Below are positions 5,829-9,427 of a DNA stretch of 9,427 nt, in pieces. The DNA comes from Chloroflexota bacterium. Its GTDB lineage: Bacteria > Chloroflexota > Limnocylindria > Limnocylindrales > CSP1-4. The notes beneath the pieces are model-generated. The model did not search any database. It was not told the origin of the DNA and saw nothing but the letters and a program-made list of their open reading frames with translations. Each line of letters starts with the position of its first letter. Position 1 is the stretch's first letter. The stretch lies in the NCBI GenBank assembly GCA_016200675.1, contig JACQEH010000253.1, positions 1 to 9,427 on the forward strand, in the 5' to 3' direction. A program made the position numbers and the translations under genes.

Positions 5829-6599
5829 ATGGCCGAAGCCAAGCACGACGATGCGAGACGGGCACTCGTCCTGCATGACCGCCCGCTGGTCGTCGATCTC
5901 ATCGAGTTGACCCTCAACCACGGCCTGTTCGTGGTCCGCGCCGCGACGACGCTCGCGGAGGCGGAGGCGATCCTGGCCGACTGGCGGCCGCAGCTCACCG
6001 TGATCGACATGGATCACGACGACAGCACGGCCCTCCTGGAGCGGCTCGGGGCGACGAACAACGTGTCCCGGAGCGTGTCGCCGGCCATCGGCCTGACGCG
6101 ACGCGGCGACCTCAAGTCGAAGCTGCGAGCATTCGAGCTGGGCGTCGACGACATCCTGACGATGCCCTTCTCGCCGGAGGAGCTCCTCGCCCGCTCGATC
6201 GTCGTGAGCCGGCGGGCCACCGGGTCGGATCGGGCGATCGTGCCCACGATCCAGCTCGGCGAGATGGAGCTCGACATCGTCAATCGACAGGTCCGGGCCG
6301 GGAACTCCGTCGTCCACCTCAGCGGCATCGAGCAGAGCCTCCTCTACCTCCTGGCCAGCCGCGGCGGCCGCGTCGTGTCGCGCGAAGAGATCCTCGACGC
6401 CATCTGGGGCGTCGACTTCGTGGCCGAGAGCAACATCGTCGATCGCCATATCCGAAGCCTGCGGATCAAGCTCCAGAACGACTATCGCCACCCGCGGTTC
6501 ATCGCCACGGTGCCCGGCGAGGGCTATCGGTTCATCCCGACGTTCTCGAATACCGGCTGGGCCGGCGCGCCCGCGAAGGCCATCCCGGTCAGGCACTGA
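5829..6599 (+). CDS. OmpR/PhoB-family response regulator with degenerate receiver domain
   Basis: This is a 256-residue transcription factor with an N-terminal receiver (about 11-125) and a C-terminal winged-helix DNA-binding domain (about 140-238). The receiver keeps D17, the phospho-acceptor candidate D60 in T-V-I-D-M-D, and T90 in I-G-L-T. It has His16 where the first acidic pocket residue normally stands and Met112 in L-T-M-P-F where the invariant Lys of T-K-P-F stands; the usual M-P-G-x-D-G after the acceptor Asp is also absent. The effector domain is canonical: L-S-G-I-E-Q-S-L-L, V-V-S-R-E-E-I-L-D-A-I-W, recognition helix about 200-215 (N-I-V-D-R-H-I-R-S-L-R-I-K-L) and the wing V-P-G-E-G-Y-R-F. 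The start is fixed by an in-frame TGA 9 nt upstream of the ATG; the ribosome-binding site is weak. No histidine kinase lies nearby. It may work without conventional phosphorylation (inference). Confidence 0.9.
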   Translation: MAEAKHDDARRALVLHDRPLVVDLIELTLNHGLFVVRAATTLAEAEAILADWRPQLTVIDMDHDDSTALLERLGATNNVSRSVSPAIGLTRRGDLKSKLRAFELGVDDILTMPFSPEELLARSIVVSRRATGSDRAIVPTIQLGEMELDIVNRQVRAGNSVVHLSGIEQSLLYLLASRGGRVVSREEILDAIWGVDFVAESNIVDRHIRSLRIKLQNDYRHPRFIATVPGEGYRFIPTFSNTGWAGAPAKAIPVRH

Positions 6600-6601
6600 C
6601 C

Positions 6602-6670
6602 CTGGCCGCGGGTCGCGGGTCGCGGGCGAGCGTTCTGACCCGGCCGCTGGCCGCGGGTCGCGGGTCGCGG
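6602..6670. repeat. 24-bp perfect direct repeat, G-rich, 2 copies
   Basis: Identical 24-bp copies lie at 6602-6625 and 6647-6670, starting 45 bp apart, immediately after the response-regulator stop. Each contains tandem GCGGGTC heptamers, so there are several spaced GGG runs on the plus strand. Similarity continues weakly past each copy (a GCG-rich patch ending in GACCC). The complementary GACCCGACCCGCC at about 6681-6693 could fold back onto either copy in RNA. Confidence 0.75.
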
Positions 6671-6733
6671 CAGGCGCTCGGACCCGACCCGCCGAGCGAT
6701 CGAGGGCGACCACGATGCCGGTCTGTCCTCGAG

Positions 6734-6754
6734 GCATGACGGCATGTCATGACG
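6734..6754 (-). promoter_or_regulatory. direct-repeat element B, inverted copy of element A
   Basis: Read on the minus strand this 21-bp sequence matches element A at 19 of 21 positions (differences at positions 11 and 13), with the same two CGTCATG repeats 13 bp apart. It lies 135 bp beyond the regulator's stop codon, followed at once on the plus strand by a CCCCGG/CCGGGG hairpin. No -10 box is seen at the equivalent distance, so it may be a second binding site for looping or repression, or part of a mobile or duplicated border. Confidence 0.5.
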
Positions 6755-6828
6755 CCCCGGTTTCCGGGGCTCACAGTCCGAGAACGCACTCGAGCGGCTT
6801 GCCGATCGACGAAGTGCTAGTCCTTGCG

Positions 6829-6860
6829 AAGGAGCCCGTCTCTGGGGGACGGGCTCTTTT
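6829..6860. terminator. rho-independent terminator, probably bidirectional
   Basis: GAGCCCGTC (6832-6840) pairs with GACGGGCTC (6848-6856) around a 7-nt loop, and the stem extends outward by a G-T and two A-T pairs. On the plus strand it runs into TTTT (6857-6860). On the minus strand the stem is followed by CTCCTT-like sequence, so it can also serve the facing toxin gene whose stop is at 6915. It closes the convergent regulator and toxin-antitoxin units. Confidence 0.8.
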
Positions 6861-6914
6861 CGCGTCCGCCGACGAAGCGTCCGTCGACCAAGCGCTCGGC
6901 AGGCGGACCTCGAC

Positions 6915-7262
6915 CTACAGCCCGAGGTGCAGACGGAGGGCCTCGTCGATGTCGAGCATGATCGCGTGCGGAACGACACCCAGCCGATCACCCACCCGCT
7001 CCACGGCAATCGATCGGACCTGCTCGGCCTGGGCCTTGGAGTCGCGATCGAGGCCCGTCTCCGCGGCTGGAAGCAGGACCTGGAACGGGTAGACGCGTTC
7101 GACGTTCGATGTCACCGGAACCACCGTGATCACGCCCCGACCCAGTCGCCCTGCCGTCGCGTTGGCCGCGTCGTTGCTGACGATGACCGCAGGCCGGCGC
7201 TTGCTCGCCTCGGATCCGCGGACCGGGTCCAGGTCGACGGCGTGGATGTCGCCGCGGCGCAT
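6915..7262 (-). CDS. mazF: MazF/PemK-family endoribonuclease toxin
   Basis: A 115-residue protein of normal length for a type II toxin that cleaves mRNA at short specific sequences when not bound by its antitoxin. It has the family's R-R-G-D-I start, L-D-P-V-x-G-S-E (11-18), K-R-R-P-A-V-I-V-S-N-D (21-31, with an Arg expected at the active site), V-V-P-V-T-S (47-52, with the Thr/Ser expected at the active site), Q-V-R-S-I (81-85) and the C-terminal helix I-D-E-A-L-R-L-H-L-G-L. The catalytic elements look intact. The start is the ATG whose A overlaps the last base of the MazE stop (TGATG), which implies translational coupling; an upstream in-frame start at 7298 lies inside mazE and would add 12 residues unlike the family. 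The cleavage motif cannot be read from sequence. Confidence 0.92.
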   Translation of the reverse strand: MRRGDIHAVDLDPVRGSEASKRRPAVIVSNDAANATAGRLGRGVITVVPVTSNVERVYPFQVLLPAAETGLDRDSKAQAEQVRSIAVERVGDRLGVVPHAIMLDIDEALRLHLGL

Positions 7263-7483
7263 CACGACTTCAATCCGTCGCCGGCCGTCGGTTCCCACAG
7301 GCTGCCTTCATCTGTGGCAGCCCATTCGTCCCATGCGGCCTCGTAGGTTCCGGCCAGCTCAGCCGTGCGCAGCAGCCGAAGCGCCCGATGGACCGCCGCC
7401 GATCGGGATTCGAGACCCTGCTCCCTGGCGTAGGCATCGAGGAATTCGACGTCGTCGCCGGGCAGGCTGATACTCACCTTCAT
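7262..7483 (-). CDS. mazE: MazE-type ribbon-helix-helix antitoxin
   Basis: This 73-residue antitoxin is partner of the adjacent MazF. Residues 1-42 (M-K-V-S-I-S-L-P, then D-D-V-E-F-L-D, then S-R-S-A-A-V-H-R-A-L-R-L-L-R) form a CopG/MetJ-like ribbon-helix-helix DNA-binding domain with the N-terminal beta strand that contacts DNA. Residues 43-73, with Y-E-A-A-W-D-E-W-A and L-W-E, form the acidic/aromatic toxin-binding tail seen in mycobacterial-type MazE proteins. It is the first gene of the operon and overlaps mazF by one base. ATG at 7483 has no Shine-Dalgarno, so it may be read from a short or absent leader. It is expected to repress its own promoter alone and with the toxin. Confidence 0.9.
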   Translation of the reverse strand: MKVSISLPGDDVEFLDAYAREQGLESRSAAVHRALRLLRTAELAGTYEAAWDEWAATDEGSLWEPTAGDGLKS

Positions 7484-7487
7484 ACCG

Positions 7488-7515
7488 TGATACTACCCCA
7501 GGTGGGACGATAGTA
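7488..7515 (-). promoter_or_regulatory. putative mazEF promoter/operator
   Basis: The minus strand has two -10-like hexamers, TAGTAT (7493-7488) and TACTAT (7515-7510), which also place TACTA (7491-7495) and TAGTA (7511-7515) as an inverted repeat around CCCC-AGGT-GGG. This is the expected position of an autoregulated antitoxin operator, 5-32 bp upstream of the mazE ATG. No clear -35 is seen. Confidence 0.35.
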
Positions 7516-7599
7516 GCAATGGACCAGACCCCAAAGCCCGGTGCTCGGGCGGGCGCGACGGGGCGGATGTCGGCGGGCATGGGCTATCCTTGGCGCCGC

Positions 7600-7674
7600 G
7601 CCGACATAGCTCAGCGGTAGAGCAGCTGTTTCGTAAACAGCAGGTCCTCGGTTCAAATCCGAGTGTCGGCTCCA
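7600..7674 (+). tRNA. tRNA-Thr(CGT), CCA encoded
   Basis: A complete cloverleaf can be drawn. The acceptor stem is 7600-7606 with 7664-7670 (GCCGACA/TGTCGGC), discriminator T7671, and encoded CCA 7672-7674. The D-arm is GCTC...GAGC. The anticodon stem is 7625-7629/7637-7641 with loop TTCGTAA and anticodon CGT at 7632-7634, decoding ACG threonine. The T-arm is 7647-7663 with loop TTCAAAT. The gene stands alone between mazE and a secreted-protein gene. No repeat of its 3' end is found in the window, so there is no direct evidence of an integrated element using it as attachment site. Confidence 0.96.
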
Positions 7675-7686
7675 GCGAATTGAGCT

Positions 7687-7716
7687 CGAAACGGGTGCCG
7701 TAAGGCGCCCGTTTCG
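7687..7716 (+). terminator. terminator hairpin of the tRNA-Thr gene
   Basis: Thirteen-bp arms, 7687-7699 and 7704-7716 (CGAAACGGGTGCC against GGCGCCCGTTTCG, one G-T pair), enclose a GTAA loop 12 nt after the tRNA's CCA end. The final TTTCG lies in the stem and only a short pyrimidine tail follows, but the position and stability fit a tRNA terminator. Confidence 0.75.
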
Positions 7717-7770
7717 TCCGTCGATCGGCGTGACTCGCTCCGGCCGAGGACGATGGGGCGAGGCACAGAC

Positions 7771-7832
7771 GACGTGGGATGTATCCGGAAGCGATTCCCG
7801 CGGGTCCCGACTGTTCGGCGTGTGCCCACGTC
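7771..7832. repeat. long-range 8-bp inverted repeat
   Basis: GACGTGGG (7771-7778) and CCCACGTC (7825-7832) are perfect inverted copies 46 bp apart in the 236-bp gap between the tRNA and the secreted-protein stop. This could be chance at this GC content. Nothing else is recognised in the gap apart from the tRNA terminator and a weak CCCTC/GAGGG hairpin at 7894-7910. Confidence 0.25.
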
Positions 7833-7910
7833 TCGTTCACCGAGCGTCCGAAGTGAGGGGCGTATCAGAGTCCACCAGGTGAAGAGCGCGCCGCCCTCCC
7901 TTTGCGAGGG

Positions 7911-8585
7911 TCAGTTGAGGGCGTAACTCGTCAGGCTGAACGACGGGCTGCCCGACGCGCCGACGCCGTTCGCGAAGAAGCAGCCACCGCCGAAGGACAG
8001 GCCGATCTCGCTCACCTGAGACACGGCGCCCGCGAAATACGTGGGCACGTTGTACGCGAGCTCGCCGCCCCAATCGGACCAGTTGTTGACGTCGAGCGGG
8101 ACGGTCAGAGTCATCGTGCCGCCGGCGAGCGTGTACGAGTCAATGTTCGTGGAGTTGACGGGGTTCGACCACCAATACCGCGAGTAGCCTGCGGTGTCGT
8201 AGGTGAATTTGCCCTTGGTGTTGCCTGCAAAGTAGAGGCGCACCGAGGCCGGGGTCCCGCAGCTGTTGCCGCCGGACAGGTTGTAGGTGAACACGGGGCT
8301 GTCGGAGATCGTGAATGTGGCCGTGATCGACTTCCCGGTCAGGTCACCCAGCAGGCTCTTCGTCTGCGTGGTCGTCAACAGCGCGGTGGTCGGCAGCGAC
8401 GGGAAGACGAAGTTGGCGAGGCTGTTGGTACCCCCGGGTGCCGCCTTGGGCGTGTAGGCCGTGCCACCTGAGTTGATGTTGTAGACGTTCCACATGGCCG
8501 TGGTCTTCGGTGCGGCGAGGGCCACGCTTGGCACGAGCGAAACGATCAACAGCGCCGCGACCATCGGAGCCATGATCCTCTTCAT
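7911..8585 (-). CDS. secreted beta-rich protein of unknown function
   Basis: This 224-residue protein has a clear Sec signal peptide: M-K-R, a hydrophobic core at about 8-22, and a V-A-L-A cleavage site after residue 24. The mature part is rich in Thr, Ser, Gly, Asn and aromatic residues with alternating beta-strand patterns, suggesting a beta-sandwich. It has two Cys, C109 (N-S-C-G-T-P-A-S-V-R-L-Y-F) and C202 (S-F-G-G-G-C-F-F-A-N-G-V-G), probably a disulfide. Other marked blocks are Y-W-W-S-N-P-V (137-143) and T-V-P-L-D-V-N-N-W-S-D-W (161-172). I do not recognise a named domain; the pattern recalls jelly-roll carbohydrate-binding or exported surface proteins, which is only a resemblance. The ATG start has an exact AGGAGG 9 nt upstream. 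It has lower GC and more varied codons than its neighbours. No sorting signal or anchor follows. Confidence 0.87.
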   Translation of the reverse strand: MKRIMAPMVAALLIVSLVPSVALAAPKTTAMWNVYNINSGGTAYTPKAAPGGTNSLANFVFPSLPTTALLTTTQTKSLLGDLTGKSITATFTISDSPVFTYNLSGGNSCGTPASVRLYFAGNTKGKFTYDTAGYSRYWWSNPVNSTNIDSYTLAGGTMTLTVPLDVNNWSDWGGELAYNVPTYFAGAVSQVSEIGLSFGGGCFFANGVGASGSPSFSLTSYALN

Positions 8586-8594
8586 CGACAGACC

Positions 8595-8600
8595 CCTCCT
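8595..8600 (-). promoter_or_regulatory. AGGAGG ribosome-binding site of the secreted-protein gene
   Basis: A perfect AGGAGG on the minus strand lies 9 nt before the ATG at 8585 and confirms the start that gives a complete signal peptide. No convincing -10/-35 pair was found in the 120 bp further upstream. Confidence 0.75.
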
Positions 8601-8672
8601 CAGGGCATTCGGGGCGGGGTCGGGCTCGCCAGTGGCTCGGCGCGGTCCCGGCGACCGGGTTTGGACCGTGCG

Positions 8673-9026
8673 TCATCGCCTACCCGCAGTAAGCGCGAAC
8701 CTAGCGTGGAACGGGCCCGTGGCAATAGAGCCATGCGGCTCCGATCCGGGAATACACGGTGCACGCGCGCACCACGATCCTCGAGACGCAAGCCCTAGAC
8801 ACGCGCGACACCGCAACCTCTGCAAGGCGCGATCAGATCGGTCGGGGCATCGATCTGCCTTGCGGGCCTCCGCCCACGAGAGCAGGGCGGCTCGCGCCTG
8901 AAGCTTGGCTTGGTCCCACGCTCCGGCGTCCGGTCCATACGGCTTCGTCAGCCACGGTTTGGACGCGATCGGGTAGCGCGCGACCGCGCGACCCAAGCGT
9001 GTCGTTCCACTCATCTGGTTCTCCAT
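8673..9026 (-). CDS. doubtful hypothetical ORF, possibly a decayed gene
   Basis: An ATG at 9026, 19 nt after the stop of the membrane protein, opens 117 codons. Residues 1-58 read like protein (K-P-W-L-T-K-P-Y-G-P-D-A-G-A-W-D-Q-A-K-L-Q-A-R-A-A-L-L-S-W-A), with a plausible amphipathic helix. From about residue 60 it becomes rich in Cys, Arg and Ser, as out-of-frame sequence does, and third positions lose their G/C bias. There is no ribosome-binding site and no family is recognised. It could be a short gene whose 3' part is frameshifted, or a chance ORF. Confidence 0.22.
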   Translation of the reverse strand: MENQMSGTTRLGRAVARYPIASKPWLTKPYGPDAGAWDQAKLQARAALLSWAEARKADRCPDRSDRALQRLRCRACLGLASRGSWCARAPCIPGSEPHGSIATGPFHARFALTAGRR

Positions 9027-9045
9027 TCGAGGCCCACGGCCATTG

Positions 9046-9427
9046 CTACAAGCTCCGCTTGCGGTGCCGCGAGGAGCCGCCCGTGGAGGCGCCCAGGAGC
9101 ACGGCCCCGACGACGCCGACGACAACCGCGATCACAAACGCAGTGAGGATCGAGACGATGCCGACGACGACCGAGGCGACGGCCTTTGCCACGCTGGGAT
9201 GGTGGTGCGCCAATCCCTCGTAGGCGATCCCAACGACCACGGCGAGGAACCCCGCGCCGATCGCCTGGTCGGACGGGACGCCAATCAGGTACAACATGGC
9301 CCCGAAGAGCACGCCGACAACAGTCGCGAGGCCGAAGTACAGGACCACCTGGCCGTTTTCATCCGGGTCGGCCACCGTCGCCGGTGCGGCCGCGACCGGA
9401 ACGGCGGCCGGCACTTCGGGCGGGGCC
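9046..9427 (-). CDS. hypothetical three-TM membrane protein, 5' end outside window
   Basis: The frame is open to the right edge, so the N-terminus is probably missing; an internal GTG at 9414 would give 122 residues. Visible residues (numbered from that GTG) are a Pro/Ala/Val-rich linker (1-19), hydrophobic helices at about 23-44, 50-69 and 76-108 (the last long enough for a helix plus hairpin or two short helices), a His triplet at 70-72 between helices 2 and 3, and a basic tail (S-S-R-H-R-K-R-S-L). No family is recognised and no function is offered. The Ala/Pro-rich sequence continuing past the edge suggests an extended cytoplasmic or linker N-terminal region. It is in the same direction as the secreted-protein gene but 460 bp away. 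Confidence 0.7.
   Translation of the reverse strand, partial: APPEVPAAVPVAAAPATVADPDENGQVVLYFGLATVVGVLFGAMLYLIGVPSDQAIGAGFLAVVVGIAYEGLAHHHPSVAKAVASVVVGIVSILTAFVIAVVVGVVGAVLLGASTGGSSRHRKRSL

Larger units (their letters stand above)
6600..6914. other. gene-free interval of 315 bp between the response regulator and MazF
   Basis: No convincing gene is seen. In order it holds the 24-bp direct repeats (6602-6670), an antisense copy of the regulator's direct-repeat element (6734-6754), a small CCCCGG-TTT-CCGGGG hairpin (6755-6769), and a rho-independent terminator (6829-6860). If the regulator's transcript runs to the terminator it has a structured 3' UTR of about 260 nt. Confidence 0.7.
8586..9045. 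other. 460-bp interval without a convincing gene
   Basis: This separates two minus-strand genes. It contains the ribosome-binding site at 8595-8600, a 10-bp palindrome ACGGGCCCGT at 8711-8720, and one weak minus-strand reading frame (8673-9026). Short ORFs on the other frames here are Arg/Ser-rich and look like chance. I see no repeats, tRNA or clear terminator. Confidence 0.55.

Noticed and set aside
5624..6010. N-terminal 129-residue extension of the YggT-family protein from an upstream start
   Set aside because: The added sequence is antisense to the regulator and its promoter, while an exact AGGAGG marks the ATG at 5623.
6602..6670. CRISPR-like array
   Set aside because: Only two 24-bp copies with a 21-bp gap, internally repetitive, no Cas genes and no further units.
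5739..6737. Minus-strand open frame of 332 codons over the response regulator
   Set aside because: Antisense shadow of a gene with clear receiver and winged-helix motifs; the apparent repeats in its translation come from the 24-bp DNA repeat.
6781..6860. Possible tRNA or other small structured RNA ahead of the terminator
   Set aside because: No cloverleaf or conserved T-arm could be drawn; only the terminator stem is convincing.
7600..7716. tRNA-Thr as attachment site of an integrated island
   Set aside because: No integrase and no repeat of the tRNA 3' end are present in the window; the neighbouring genes alone do not prove integration.
7493..7840. Minus-strand ORF containing G-F-E-P-R-T-C-C-L-R and C-S-T-A-E-L-C-R-R
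   Set aside because: This peptide is the well-known false translation of the antisense strand of a tRNA gene; it coincides with the tRNA-Thr at 7600-7674.
8711..8720. Palindrome ACGGGCCCGT as operator
   Set aside because: A single 10-bp GC palindrome is expected by chance in such sequence and has no second copy or promoter beside it.

Overview
The window is high-GC DNA with strong G/C preference at third codon positions. The gene families are typical of free-living Gram-positive-like or Chloroflexota/Actinobacteria-type bacteria: a YggT, GlsB and CvpA small membrane protein set, a CopG-type MazE with MazF of the kind common in mycobacteria and relatives, and an unusual amylo-alpha-1,6-glucosidase paired with a GT4 glycosyltransferase. 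There is no rRNA or marker protein, so the phylum is an inference (Chloroflexota or Actinomycetota favoured). Nothing looks phage-like or transposon-like, and there is no CRISPR array.

Layout, left to right. Positions 1-301 (+) hold the 3' end of an MFS transporter. It is convergent with, and overlaps, a minus-strand series that reads right to left from 5623 to 178: YggT-family protein (5623-5192), GlsB/YeaQ-family protein (5105-4833), a small one-TM ORF of uncertain reality (4816-4601), CvpA-family protein (4357-3752), a 762-residue glycogen-debranching-type glycoside hydrolase (3643-1355) and a GT4 glycosyltransferase (1311-178). The last two look like a real two-gene operon for an alpha-glucan or related polysaccharide/osmolyte. 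The small membrane genes are each separated by GC-rich hairpins without U tracts, so they may be separate or attenuated transcription units. Diverging from YggT is an OmpR/PhoB-type response regulator (5829-6599, +) with no kinase in view and a degenerate receiver domain.

The right part is more accessory in character. A rho-independent, probably bidirectional, terminator (6829-6860) closes the regulator unit and the facing toxin-antitoxin operon (MazE 7483-7262, MazF 7262-6915, minus strand, 1-nt overlap). Next come a tRNA-Thr(CGT) gene with a strong 3' hairpin (7600-7716), a secreted beta-rich protein of unknown function (8585-7911, minus), a stretch of about 460 bp with no convincing gene, and a three-TM small membrane protein cut by the window end (9427-9046, minus).

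The most noteworthy signal is non-coding. A 21-bp element built of two direct CGTCATG repeats 13 bp apart occurs once in the regulator's promoter region (5737-5757) and once, inverted, just beyond its 3' end (6734-6754), with 19 of 21 positions identical. It is the natural candidate for the binding site of the atypical regulator it brackets. I see no clear new multi-gene system; most coding content is ordinary housekeeping or stress-related.
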